A program made the translations under genes and the position numbers. From NCBI RefSeq assembly GCF_038637725.1, contig NZ_CP152052.1, positions 913,501-977,500 on the forward strand: a stretch of 64,000 nt of DNA, written 5' to 3'. Of this stretch, positions 55,923-64,000 are shown piece by piece; within the stretch, counting starts at the first letter, position 1, and each line of letters begins with the position of its first letter. The stretch is from Psychrobacillus sp. FSL H8-0483. GTDB lineage: Bacteria; Bacillota; Bacilli; Bacillales_A; Planococcaceae. Below the pieces are notes generated by a model. It saw only the letters and a program-made list of their open reading frames with translations, was not told the origin of the DNA and ran no database searches.

Positions 55923-57013
55923 AAAAAGTCTTTGTCATAAGTAATATGTATCCAACTCAAGACCATATCTCTTTCGGAATTTTTGTGAAAAATCAAGTAG
56001 ATTCCCTAAAAAAGGCTGGAATGGACGTGGAGGTTGGGGTAAATACAAATCCTGCAACAGGTGCGAAAAATGCATTGAAAAAGTATGCAGCCTGGGGTCT
56101 ACGTGTCATGAAAACTGGATTATTTCAAAGTAAAAGGATATCTATCACACATGCACATTACGTTTTTCCATCCGGAATGTTCTCTCTACTATTAAAAAGG
56201 ATGTTTGGCATTCCTTATGTAGTGACAGCTCACGGTGGTGATATTGAAAAAATGGCGAAAAAAAATGCGCGTATTCGTAAATGGACAGGTATGATTTTGC
56301 GAGAAAGTGCTCATGTCATTGCGGTTGGTCCAGTTCTTGCGAAGCAAATAGAAGAAGATTTTAAGATCCCCATTAGTAAAATTACCATTATGAGTATGGG
56401 GGTAAATCGAGAAATTTTTAAACGTGGCGATCAAAATGAAGCTCGTACAGCTCTTCAGTTAAATACGGACGTATACCTATTCACTTTTGTGGGAAATGTT
56501 ATACAACAAAAGGGAGTAGAGGAACTGCTTCAGGCTTTTCAAAAGGTAAAAGAACGGACAGATGTGAAAGTAAAACTAGCTATAATCGGATCTAGAAGAG
56601 ATATGTCTTTTATAGAAAAAATTAAACCACTAGTTAATGAAGATGTTCTATTAATTGATCCAGTGAAACAATCAGAGCTGGTTACTTGGTTCCAGGCAAG
56701 TGACGTATTTGTACTTCCTTCTCATATTGAGGGCTTTGGATTAGTAGCATTAGAAGCAATTGCTACAGGGACACCTGTCATTGCGTCACGTGTGGGAGGA
56801 CTTGTTTCATTGCTTGAGAATGGAGCTGGCCATTTAGTTGAAGTACAAAATGCACAAGCACTTGCAGAGGAAATGCTACGCTCCATTCATGCGACAGACT
56901 ATTACGTGGAAGAAAGTGCAGAAACTGTACTAAACATGCATGATGAAAAAATAATTACAGAAAAGCTAATTGCCATTTACGAATCAGCAATTAAACAGGG
57001 TGACAGACAATGA
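55919..57013 (+). CDS. Family 4-type glycosyltransferase (GT-B)
   Basis: A 364-residue glycosyltransferase: FVISNMYPTQDHISFGIFV at the N-terminus, HAHYVFPSG, VVTAHGGDIEK, and the donor site LPSHIEGFGLVALEAIATGTP with its E-x7-E pattern. It shares the ATGA overlap with csaB and overlaps the flippase gene by 4 bases, so the three genes act together, most likely in building the wall polymer. The open frame upstream of ATG 55919 lies inside csaB. Confidence 0.88.
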   Translation: MKKVFVISNMYPTQDHISFGIFVKNQVDSLKKAGMDVEVGVNTNPATGAKNALKKYAAWGLRVMKTGLFQSKRISITHAHYVFPSGMFSLLLKRMFGIPYVVTAHGGDIEKMAKKNARIRKWTGMILRESAHVIAVGPVLAKQIEEDFKIPISKITIMSMGVNREIFKRGDQNEARTALQLNTDVYLFTFVGNVIQQKGVEELLQAFQKVKERTDVKVKLAIIGSRRDMSFIEKIKPLVNEDVLLIDPVKQSELVTWFQASDVFVLPSHIEGFGLVALEAIATGTPVIASRVGGLVSLLENGAGHLVEVQNAQALAEEMLRSIHATDYYVEESAETVLNMHDEKIITEKLIAIYESAIKQGDRQ

Positions 57014-58530
57014 ATAAGTTTTTAAAAATTATCGGAGCAGTCGCTGTTATAAATATTATTGCTAGATTGTTTGGTTTTTTAAGAGAAATGATTATAGGTT
57101 ATCAATTTGGGACAAGCTATATAGCAGATAGCATTTTTACAGCTTATACTATACCAAATTTTCTATATTTAGTAGTAGGTGGGGCGTTTACCACAGCATT
57201 TATATCTGTCTATAATAAAACCAAGACAAATCAAGGATTGTTTATTAAGCAAACCTTTACAACAGTTTTGGTTACGATAGTAGCATTAATTGCAGTAGTA
57301 CTCCTATTTATTAATCCAACGATCGATTTATTTTTTGGAGATTTGACCGAAAAAGAGCGAGAACTTACTCAAAACTTGTCTTATTGGATGTTACCTTCGA
57401 CTATATTTTTAGTTTTATCTACTTGGTATAGTGGGCTATTAAATGTAAATGCTAAGTTTCATCTATCCAGTTTCTCTATTTTAATTTATAATGCTGCTTT
57501 TTTAATTATTTCATTAGTCCTGTATTATTGGTATGGTCCAGTTGCATACGGAATTGGTGCATTAGTTAGTGCAATACTGATGATTGGATTTTTGATAAAA
57601 GGGTATAAAAAATTGGATAAGTTTCCGATTGGTTTTTCATTTCAACAATCAGAATCGACGAAACAGCTTTGGTTACTAGCACTTCCGATTATGCTCGGAG
57701 GAGCAACTATTCAGTTTTACGCGCTTATTCAGCGTATATTTTCTGCAATGCTTTCAGATGGATTTGTTTCCGCTGTAAACTATGCGTCAAAGCTTACACA
57801 ATTCCCACAAGCTATATTGATGACAGCAGTTACTACTGTCATTTATCCGATGTTAAGTAAAAAAGTTGCGGAGAAAGATGAAACGGCTATAAAGAATTTA
57901 TATACGACTGGACTAAGATATTTAATCATACTATTAGTCCCTGTAACTCTTTTTTCCTATTTTTATGCAGAAAATCTTGTACAAGTTATTTTTGAATACA
58001 AAAAATTCACACCAGAATCTACCGCAATCACAACACCTATTTTAAAGGTTTTCTTATTATCGATGTTTTTTTTAGCGGCAAATACTTATGTAACCAGATT
58101 CTATTATGCAAAAGGGAACTCATATGTACCTGTAATTTTCAGCATTATTAATGTATTTCTTATTAACATTAGTGTTATTTATTTATTCATTGATTCACAT
58201 GGTGCAATGGCGATTGCATGGGGGACATTTATTTCCTCGGCAATAAATTACATCATGCTAGCTATTTATGCGAATCGAAAATTCGAATTGACTTTCTTTA
58301 ATAAATGGAATAAAGATTTTGGGAAGATTTTTATTTCCATTGTATTAATTGGAATAGTTACTTATCTATCAAGTGAGTTTCTAATATTTGAGTATAAATG
58401 GCTAACATTTATAGTAGGATTAAGCATTTTTACTATAAGTTTTGCAGGTATTTTCCTTTTATTTGGAATAAAAGAAGCGAAATCTATTTTAGTGAAACTT
58501 AATGGTATGGTAAAAAGGTTAATTAAATAG
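57010..58530 (+). CDS. MurJ/MviN-like lipid-linked glycan flippase
   Basis: A 506-residue membrane protein with about 14 helices and MviN family wording (IIARLFGFLREMIIGYQFGTS, NFLYLVVGGAFTTAFISVYN, YASKLTQFPQAIL, FYYAKGNSYVPV). Members flip lipid II or related lipid-linked sugars. In the csaB-glycosyltransferase operon it more likely moves the wall-polymer precursor than being the only lipid II flippase; this is inference from context. Confidence 0.82.
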   Translation: MNKFLKIIGAVAVINIIARLFGFLREMIIGYQFGTSYIADSIFTAYTIPNFLYLVVGGAFTTAFISVYNKTKTNQGLFIKQTFTTVLVTIVALIAVVLLFINPTIDLFFGDLTEKERELTQNLSYWMLPSTIFLVLSTWYSGLLNVNAKFHLSSFSILIYNAAFLIISLVLYYWYGPVAYGIGALVSAILMIGFLIKGYKKLDKFPIGFSFQQSESTKQLWLLALPIMLGGATIQFYALIQRIFSAMLSDGFVSAVNYASKLTQFPQAILMTAVTTVIYPMLSKKVAEKDETAIKNLYTTGLRYLIILLVPVTLFSYFYAENLVQVIFEYKKFTPESTAITTPILKVFLLSMFFLAANTYVTRFYYAKGNSYVPVIFSIINVFLINISVIYLFIDSHGAMAIAWGTFISSAINYIMLAIYANRKFELTFFNKWNKDFGKIFISIVLIGIVTYLSSEFLIFEYKWLTFIVGLSIFTISFAGIFLLFGIKEAKSILVKLNGMVKRLIK

Positions 58531-58614
58531 AAAAAAAAATGATATTTATTTGTATACGTGCTATAATACAAATGGTTTTAAAACATTATATATTGTTGAG
58601 GAGGAGGAGAGAAG

Positions 58615-59667
58615 ATGCTTGCCTTTACACTTGTTCTGGCATTTGTCGCATCCGTACTATTTACTCCACTTGTAAAAAGATTAGCATTTCGCTTGGGGGC
58701 AGTTGACACTCCAAATCACCGAAAAGTTCATGCTAGAATCATGCCAAGACTTGGTGGACTAGCAATATTTTTAGCTTTTTTAGTAGCTTTTGCTTTTTAT
58801 CGTCCAGATGGACAATACGATAAAGCGATGCTATTGGGTGCATTAATCATTATTATTACAGGTGTTTTAGATGATATGTTTGAGATTACCGCAAAAGCTA
58901 AATTACTTGGTCAGCTCCTAGCAGCTGGAAGTATTGTTATATATGGTGGATTACAAATACAATTTATTAACTTACCATTTGGTGTATTTGGTGGACAATT
59001 AGAGTTTGGTTATTTCGCTATCCCATTAACCATTTTGTGGATTATTGGTATAACGAATGCAATTAACCTTATTGATGGATTAGATGGTCTTGCTGCAGGT
59101 GTTTCTGCGATCGCACTAATCACGCTTTCAGGTATGGCGATTATGATGGGGAATCCTTTTGTTGCAGCGATGGCAGCAATATTAGCAGCAAGTACTTTAG
59201 GATTTTTGGTATTTAATTTTTATCCGGCAAAAATTTTCATGGGTGACACAGGAGCATTATTTTTAGGATTTATGATCTCTGTCCTAGCCTTACTTGGATA
59301 TAAAAATGTTACTGTTGTAGCATTGGTAATCCCTATTATTATGCTTGGAGTTCCAATTTCAGATACATTCTTTGCTATCGTCCGAAGAATTCGTATGAAG
59401 CAACCTTTATCAGCACCAGACAAATCACACTTACATCATTGCTTATTGAATGTAGGTTTCACACATCGTCAATCTGTGCTTATTATTTATGCAATTGCAG
59501 CCATGTTTGGTATTGCAGCAATCATATTCTCACAGGCAACCGTATGGGGAGCAATTATTTTATTAATGGTGATGCTGTTAGCGATAGAGTTGTTTGTAGA
59601 AGCTATTGGATTAGCAGGAAAGAATTATCGACCACTTATAAACTTTGTAAAAACGATCGGTAAATGA
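58615..59667 (+). CDS. tagO: Undecaprenyl-phosphate GlcNAc-1-phosphate transferase TagO
   Basis: A 350-residue membrane enzyme of the MraY/WecA family with 10-11 helices. It starts wall-polymer synthesis by moving GlcNAc-1-P onto undecaprenyl phosphate. Diagnostic motifs: DTPNHRKVHARIMPRLGGLA, TGVLDDMFEI (DD pair), NLIDGLDGLAAG, PAKIFMGDTGALFLGF and the cytosolic SAPDKSHLHH. GAGGAGGAGGAG precedes the ATG, and TATAAT at 58562-58567 suggests its own promoter. The order tagO - LCP - yigZ - degS - degU matches B. subtilis. Confidence 0.93.
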   Translation: MLAFTLVLAFVASVLFTPLVKRLAFRLGAVDTPNHRKVHARIMPRLGGLAIFLAFLVAFAFYRPDGQYDKAMLLGALIIIITGVLDDMFEITAKAKLLGQLLAAGSIVIYGGLQIQFINLPFGVFGGQLEFGYFAIPLTILWIIGITNAINLIDGLDGLAAGVSAIALITLSGMAIMMGNPFVAAMAAILAASTLGFLVFNFYPAKIFMGDTGALFLGFMISVLALLGYKNVTVVALVIPIIMLGVPISDTFFAIVRRIRMKQPLSAPDKSHLHHCLLNVGFTHRQSVLIIYAIAAMFGIAAIIFSQATVWGAIILLMVMLLAIELFVEAIGLAGKNYRPLINFVKTIGK

Positions 59668-59712
59668 CAATTTCAGTAATATAAGCATATATTGAAAGTA
59701 TTGCGCAGATTT

Positions 59713-59752
59713 TTAGCCTCCTATTCTATAATAGAATAGGAGGCTTTTCTTC
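59713..59752 (+). terminator. Terminator after tagO
   Basis: Perfect stem AGCCTCCTATTCTA / TAGAATAGGAGGCT with a TAA loop and T-rich tail. Confidence 0.9.
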
Positions 59753-59784
59753 TGGAATATTGCTATATATAAATAGTTTTAACA

Positions 59785-59835
59785 AAAAAATAGAGCTAGA
59801 AAGGGTTAACTATCAAACCCTTTCTAGCTCTTTAC
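59785..59835 (-). terminator. Terminator of the LCP gene
   Basis: 16-bp perfect stem AGAGCTAGAAAGGGTT / AACCCTTTCTAGCTCT; on the minus strand followed by TTTTTTT. Confidence 0.9.
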
Positions 59836-59838
59836 TAG

Positions 59839-60891
59839 TTATGATTCATCATCATCGGAAGCATAATCTTTAATTTGATTGGAATTGTTGTCTGAAATAT
59901 TACTCGTTTCAGGTTGAAGTCCAAGGTGGCTTTTTAGTATATCTCTTGTTTCTTCTAAACTCTCTTCCTCTAGCTTCCAATAATAAGTACCGGTTGACAT
60001 ATCATCGTAACCTTCTAGAGTAAGCGTATCAATTTGAGGGACCCCGCCTTTGATATACTCAAAAAAGGATTTCATCTCATCAAACGTCATATCGGTTTTC
60101 ATATTATCTCCTACAGCATCAATAACTTCGCCGTACTTCGTGAATGATGAAGCGGAGCTAGCTTTCTTAACAACCGCTGAAAGAATCATTTGTTGACGTT
60201 TTCCACGTTCTATATCATTATCATATTTTCGCGTTCTTGCTAAGGCTAAAGCTTCTCGACCATCTAACTCCTGTAATCCAGGTTGTAAATTAACCGTTCG
60301 TTGATCATTTTCGTCTTTTTCCACTAATTTATAAGGAACTTCAGCTTCAATTCCACCTAAAGCATTAACGACATCAATAAAAGCGTTAAAATTCATTTTC
60401 ACATAATAATCGACTGGAACTTCCAGTAAATCTTCAACCGTTTCAATCGCGGCTTTTGTTCCACCATATGCATGGGCATGGGTAATTTTATCATTATAGC
60501 CAACCTCGTCAATATATACATAGGAATCACGAGGGATACTGATTAGCTTCACGGTTTTCGATTTATTATTTAATGTAGCAAGCATTAATGCATCCGAGCG
60601 ACTACCTGAATCACCTTGATCACGCTTTTCACTATCATCTATCCCAATAAATAAAACGGAAACATTGTCGTTAATAGGTTCTACTTTCTCAGTGCGCTTG
60701 TCCGACCCCTTGCCGCGATCTCCAGCTACCTCAAATGCTTTGTCTGCAGCCGTTTCCGCTTTTTTCGTCAAATATGCAGCATATGTTGATAAAGAGATTA
60801 ATAAAGAAGCAATTACTATTAAAGAAACTGTTAATATAGTACGCTTTTTAGATCTCCTCTTTTTTTCTTTTTTATATGATTTTCTTCTCAT
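59839..60891 (-). CDS. LCP-family cell-wall polymer ligase (LytR/TagTUV type)
   Basis: A 350-residue protein with a Lys/Arg-rich cytosolic start, one membrane helix (about 20-42) and an LCP domain (LFIGIDDSEKRDQGDSGSRSD, ISIPRDSYVYID, KITHAHAYGG, REALALARTRKYDNDIERG). The acidic, Asn/Asp-rich tail (about 325-350) is low complexity. It transfers lipid-linked polymer to peptidoglycan. Its place next to tagO matches B. subtilis YvhJ (TagV). Confidence 0.9.
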   Translation of the reverse strand: MRRKSYKKEKKRRSKKRTILTVSLIVIASLLISLSTYAAYLTKKAETAADKAFEVAGDRGKGSDKRTEKVEPINDNVSVLFIGIDDSEKRDQGDSGSRSDALMLATLNNKSKTVKLISIPRDSYVYIDEVGYNDKITHAHAYGGTKAAIETVEDLLEVPVDYYVKMNFNAFIDVVNALGGIEAEVPYKLVEKDENDQRTVNLQPGLQELDGREALALARTRKYDNDIERGKRQQMILSAVVKKASSASSFTKYGEVIDAVGDNMKTDMTFDEMKSFFEYIKGGVPQIDTLTLEGYDDMSTGTYYWKLEEESLEETRDILKSHLGLQPETSNISDNNSNQIKDYASDDDES

Positions 60892-61022
60892 TATTTTATC
60901 TCCCTTAATCTAGGTACTATTCAGTCGTACAAATAGCTAAGTATTAGACGTACAATAGATAAATAAGTTTCAATAGATTAGACCTGCCCTTTATTATACA
61001 ACGGATTAGGGAATAGGTAAAT

Positions 61023-61658
61023 TTAATTCACTTCGAACTCTAGAAAATCTTTTTCGACAAGTTCCATTTTTGCTTGGCCGTTTGTTATTTCGGTCATCCA
61101 TTCTGCAAATTTTGCCTCATCCTCAGCTTTGGTGTAGACAAATACTTCGACTAAATCTGCGTAACTAATTTCTTTTAAAGGATAAGAGGAATTTCGCACT
61201 TCATTTTCCACTTTTCCTAGCCATGTATAATCTATAGATACTTTCATTAAATGATGTAGCTGTCGTTCCACCAATTTTGCTGCGTCAATTCCTTCTGTTG
61301 TCGCTTTTCCGTAAGCTCGAATTAAACCTCCACCACCGAGCTTAATACCCCCAAAATAACGTGTTACGACAACTACAGTATCCTTTATACCCTGTTTCTT
61401 TAACACCTCAAGCATAGGAACACCTGCAGTTCCACTTGGTTCTCCGTCATCGTTCGCTTTTTGAATGTTATCGTGCTCGCCAATTATATATGCCGAACAG
61501 TTATGTGTAGCATCTTTATGTATTTTTTTGATATTATTGATAAAATTTTGTGCTTGTAGTTCTGTCTCGGCACGTTCAACGTAAGTGATAAAGCGCGACT
61601 TTTGAATAAGAATCTCGCACTCTCCGTAGCCTTTTACTGTTTTGTAATTATTTCGCAT
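61023..61658 (-). CDS. YigZ/YvyE-family protein
   Basis: A 211-residue member of the conserved YigZ family (UPF0029/Impact N-terminal fold, about 15-120, with ATHNCSAYIIGE, DDGEPSGTAGVPML and RYFGGIKLGGGGLIRAY). A DUF1949 domain follows (about 135-200). Eukaryotic relatives bind GCN1; the bacterial role is unclear. ATG at 61658 with GAAGGGA upstream is preferred over the longer frame. It is read divergently from degS, as yvyE is in B. subtilis. Confidence 0.88.
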   Translation of the reverse strand: MRNNYKTVKGYGECEILIQKSRFITYVERAETELQAQNFINNIKKIHKDATHNCSAYIIGEHDNIQKANDDGEPSGTAGVPMLEVLKKQGIKDTVVVVTRYFGGIKLGGGGLIRAYGKATTEGIDAAKLVERQLHHLMKVSIDYTWLGKVENEVRNSSYPLKEISYADLVEVFVYTKAEDEAKFAEWMTEITNGQAKMELVEKDFLEFEVN

Positions 61659-61797
61659 TATAAAAATTCCCTTCTGTATCGATTGAAACATAGTTGTAAA
61701 CTAATTTTAATTTATTTTTAGTCACTAAGTGCTATAATAGAATTTGTCAGCACTAATGAATGAAGACTCATTTGAATGTACAAAGGAGAAAAAACAG

Positions 61798-62943
61798 ATG
61801 ACGAATAAGAATCTTGAAGTGCAATCGTTAGATGTTATTTTCGATCGAATGGTCGAAGTCATGGATCATTCGAAAAAGGATATATTCATTATAAGCGAAC
61901 AAAGTCGTCAAAGCTTCGAAGAAATGAAAGTAGAGTTAGAAATAATTCGCGGGAACATTGAAACGGTTATTATTGAAGGGGATTCGCTCGAATCAAAATC
62001 CAGATTAGCACGAAATCGTCTAGCTGAAGTCTCCAAGAATTTTGATTCGTATGAAGAACCACAAGTACGTAGTGCATATGAAACTGCTAATGAAATTCAA
62101 ATAAATCTTTTGATTAAACGCAACGAAGAAAGACAACTAAGACAAAGAAGAGATGAATTAGAACGTAGATTACAGGGGATTTTAGAAATGATCGAACGAG
62201 CGGACCAGCTCGTTAACCAAGTAAATATTGTAATGAATTATTTAACTTCTGATTTAAAAGACGTTGGTGAAGCGTTGGAAAATGCGAAGATTAAACAAGA
62301 TTTCACACTAAAGATTATTGAAGCACAAGAGGAAGAACGTAAAAGACTTTCTCGTGAAATTCATGACGGACCCGCGCAAATGTTGGCCAATGTGTTACTT
62401 AGAACAGATTTGATCAACATTACCTATCAACAACGCGGTGGCGACGAAGCGATGAAAGAAATCATTGAGCTGAAAGAAATGGTTCGTAATGCACTTTCTG
62501 AGGTTCGGCGTATAATTTATGATCTTCGTCCAATGGCACTTGATGATTTAGGATTGATTCCAACGCTACGAAAGTACATAATGACTACAGAAGAATACAA
62601 TCCAATGTGTAGAATAAATTTCCAAACCTTTGGAGAAGAACAACGAATACTTCCAAATTTCGAAGTAGCAATCTTTCGCCTTGTCCAAGAATGCTTAACA
62701 AATGGCATCAAACACGGAAAGTTCACAGAAGCATCCGTGAAAATCGAATGGACGAAACAAAAGATGAATATTTTCGTCAAAGATAATGGAGTTGGATTTG
62801 ATCCAAAAGTCGTAAAAGAAAAGTCATTTGGTTTAATTGGAATGCAAGAGCGCGTTGATTTGCTTGATGGGACGATGAAAATTATATCAGCACCTGGTCG
62901 AGGAACATCCATTTTGTTTAGCATACCAATAAATAAGGAATAG
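61798..62943 (+). CDS. degS: Sensor histidine kinase DegS
   Basis: A 381-residue soluble sensor kinase. A long N-terminal sensor and coiled-coil region (about 1-175), a HisKA_3 domain with phospho-acceptor H189 in SREIHDGPAQML (the same position as in B. subtilis DegS), DLRPMALDDLGL, and an ATP-binding domain with VQECLTNGIKHGK, DNGVGFDP and GLIGMQERV. It controls DegU. ATG 61798 is preferred: AAAGGAGA lies 8 bases upstream. TATAAT at 61733-61738 may be its -10 box. Confidence 0.93.
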   Translation: MTNKNLEVQSLDVIFDRMVEVMDHSKKDIFIISEQSRQSFEEMKVELEIIRGNIETVIIEGDSLESKSRLARNRLAEVSKNFDSYEEPQVRSAYETANEIQINLLIKRNEERQLRQRRDELERRLQGILEMIERADQLVNQVNIVMNYLTSDLKDVGEALENAKIKQDFTLKIIEAQEEERKRLSREIHDGPAQMLANVLLRTDLINITYQQRGGDEAMKEIIELKEMVRNALSEVRRIIYDLRPMALDDLGLIPTLRKYIMTTEEYNPMCRINFQTFGEEQRILPNFEVAIFRLVQECLTNGIKHGKFTEASVKIEWTKQKMNIFVKDNGVGFDPKVVKEKSFGLIGMQERVDLLDGTMKIISAPGRGTSILFSIPINKE

Positions 62944-62978
62944 TAACTATAGCCATTTTTAAATAGGAGGAAATGAAC

Positions 62979-63653
62979 ATGACAAAAATTATTATTATAG
63001 ATGACCACCAACTTTTCCGCGAGGGAGTAAAACGTATACTAGATTTCGAAGATACATTCGAGGTTGTGGCAGAAGGCAGCGATGGTAGTGACGTACTTCG
63101 TTTGTACGAACAATACTTACCAGACGTTGTATTAATGGATATTAATATGCCTACGAAAAATGGCGTAGATGCAACAGAAGAGTTAATGGAAAAATTCCCA
63201 GAAGCGAAAGTAATTATGCTTTCCATTCATGACGACGAATCATACGTATCCCATGCATTAAAAACAGGTGCACTTGGATACATGCTAAAAGAAATGGATG
63301 CTGTAGCAATCGTCTCTGCTATTAAAGTGGTAGCAAAAGGCGGATCATACCTACATCCAAAAGTAACTCGTAACCTTGTAGCAGAATTCCGTCGCCTAAG
63401 CGAACGTGAAAATAAAGGAAACTTCCATCAAACCGAAATTCGCCGCCCGTTCCATTTACTAACAAAGCGCGAATGCGAAGTACTTCAACTATTAACAGAT
63501 GGACAAAGTAACCGTACAATCGGAGAAACTCTATTCATCTCTGAAAAAACAGTAAAAAACCACGTATCAAGCATACTTCAAAAAATGAATGTAAACGACC
63601 GCACCCAAGCAGTAGTAACAGGCATCAAAAACGGCTGGGTTGAAGTGAGATAA
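62979..63653 (+). CDS. degU: Response regulator DegU
   Basis: A 224-residue LuxR/NarL-type response regulator: receiver domain with D8/D9, phospho-acceptor D54 in LMDINMP and Lys in YMLKEMD, and a C-terminal LuxR helix-turn-helix ([32 protein letters not shown]). With DegS it controls exoenzymes, motility and competence in Bacillus. ATG 62979 is chosen over 62973 because AGGAGG lies 8 bases before it and only 2 before the earlier ATG. A strong terminator and a repeat array follow. Confidence 0.94.
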   Translation: MTKIIIIDDHQLFREGVKRILDFEDTFEVVAEGSDGSDVLRLYEQYLPDVVLMDINMPTKNGVDATEELMEKFPEAKVIMLSIHDDESYVSHALKTGALGYMLKEMDAVAIVSAIKVVAKGGSYLHPKVTRNLVAEFRRLSERENKGNFHQTEIRRPFHLLTKRECEVLQLLTDGQSNRTIGETLFISEKTVKNHVSSILQKMNVNDRTQAVVTGIKNGWVEVR

Positions 63654-63665
63654 ATAAAAGTTATG

Positions 63666-63697
63666 AACCCTCTTGCCCTTGGGCAAGAGGGTTTTTG
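63666..63697 (+). terminator. Terminator after degU
   Basis: Stem AACCCTCTTGCCC / GGGCAAGAGGGTT, followed by a T run. Confidence 0.9.
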
Positions 63698-63711
63698 AAT
63701 ACATTAATGTA

Positions 63712-64000
63712 TTGCGCGTATGCGAGTGAATGTTGCGAATAACACCTATAATATTGCGAGTAAGCCCGATAATCTTGCGAGTAACAAAAACATTGCGAAT
63801 ACCGCTCGGAATATTGCGCATAAGCGAGTGAATGTTGCGAATAATGCCCACTATATTGCGAGTAAGCCCGATAATCTTGCGAGTAACAAAAACATTGCGA
63901 TTACCGCTCCAAATATTGCGCGTACGCGAGTGAATGTTGCGAATAATGCCCGCTATATTGCGAGTAGGCCCGATAATGTTGCGCATAACAAAAAATTGCG
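63712..64000. repeat. 102-bp higher-order tandem repeat, running off the window
   Basis: Units start TTGCGCGTA/TTGCGCATA at 63712, 63814 and 63916, exactly 102 bases apart. Each is made of five sub-units beginning TTGCG with lengths 21, 21, 21, 18 and 21 bases (for example TTGCGAGTAAGCCCGATAATC). Copies differ at a few positions. The array continues past the window end. A minus-strand frame across it only translates the repeat. Confidence 0.85.

Noticed and set aside
58531-58614. Full -35/-10 promoter for tagO
   Set aside because: A TATAAT is present but no acceptable -35 hexamer at the right distance, so only the -10 is mentioned.
63567-63986. Minus-strand open frame of 139 residues with a heptad-like RNI repeat
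   Set aside because: It is the direct translation of the 21-bp repeat array, has no ribosome site and overlaps the end of degU and its terminator.
51981-64000. CRISPR array (both tandem arrays considered)
   Set aside because: There are no unique spacers of constant length between identical repeats, units abut each other, and no cas genes are present.
1-64000. tRNA, rRNA, riboswitch or T-box leaders
   Set aside because: I looked for cloverleaf ends, long conserved leaders before ilvE, patA and guaC, and found none that I can support.

Overview
The window is a low-GC Bacillales chromosome segment. SLH-domain exoproteins next to csaB, the tagO - LCP - yigZ/yvyE - degS - degU gene order, CodY and CcpA-type sites and many GTG/TTG starts all point that way. 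The closest match is probably the Psychrobacillus / Lysinibacillus / Solibacillus group (Planococcaceae/Caryophanaceae). That placement is inferred from gene content, not from any search. I see no rRNA, tRNA, prophage or CRISPR array.

Layout. 0-1.3 kb: the end of a polysaccharide deacetylase and a secreted NlpC/P60 peptidase. 1.6-5.4 kb: a CdaR-type regulator divergent from glycerate kinase and a GntP-family permease, with a CcpA site. 5.4-11 kb: a minus-strand block of three secreted proteins (SLH-vWA, SLH, and an unassigned exoprotein). 11.5-17.6 kb: branched-chain aminotransferase under a CodY-like box, a class I amidotransferase-like hydrolase, a RAYT transposase with its REP palindrome, and a YkoGHI-like two-component system with a PepSY protein. 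18.4-26.4 kb: proline dehydrogenase, an N-succinylamino acid racemase/OSBS-type enolase beside a broken acetyltransferase, an RpiR regulator, two small proteins, GMP reductase, a VOC protein and PatA. 26.7-38.8 kb: a second CdaR regulator followed by one long run of genes: glycolate oxidase subunits glcDF, TRAP transporter dctPQM, SDR, PPC-domain protein, acyl-CoA synthetase, thiolase-like protein and its DUF35 partner, then a BASS-family carrier. 38.9-64 kb: the cell-envelope region with two LCP ligases, five further SLH proteins (CAP, unknown C-domain, amidase, NlpC/P60, glucosaminidase) plus an SLH phosphodiester glycosidase, an O-antigen-ligase-like protein, csaB, a glycosyltransferase, a MurJ-like flippase and tagO, ending in degSU.

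How the parts may work together. TagO, the glycosyltransferase, the flippase, the Wzy/ligase-like protein, CsaB and the LCP proteins look like a route for making, pyruvylating and attaching a secondary cell-wall polymer. The eight SLH proteins here would dock on that pyruvylated polymer. Among them are amidase, glucosaminidase and D,L-endopeptidase activities, which together cleave the main peptidoglycan bond types. The two CdaR modules handle C2/C3 hydroxy acids. The second is coupled to a ten-gene catabolic run whose substrate I cannot name; it is the best candidate here for an undescribed pathway.

Intergenic DNA is rich in repeats: a 250-275 bp MITE-like family (seven copies or partial copies), a second element family (three copies), a third decayed family with a strong hairpin (three copies), REP palindromes at two sites, and two arrays built on a ~21-bp unit with 102 bp and ~123 bp higher-order periods.
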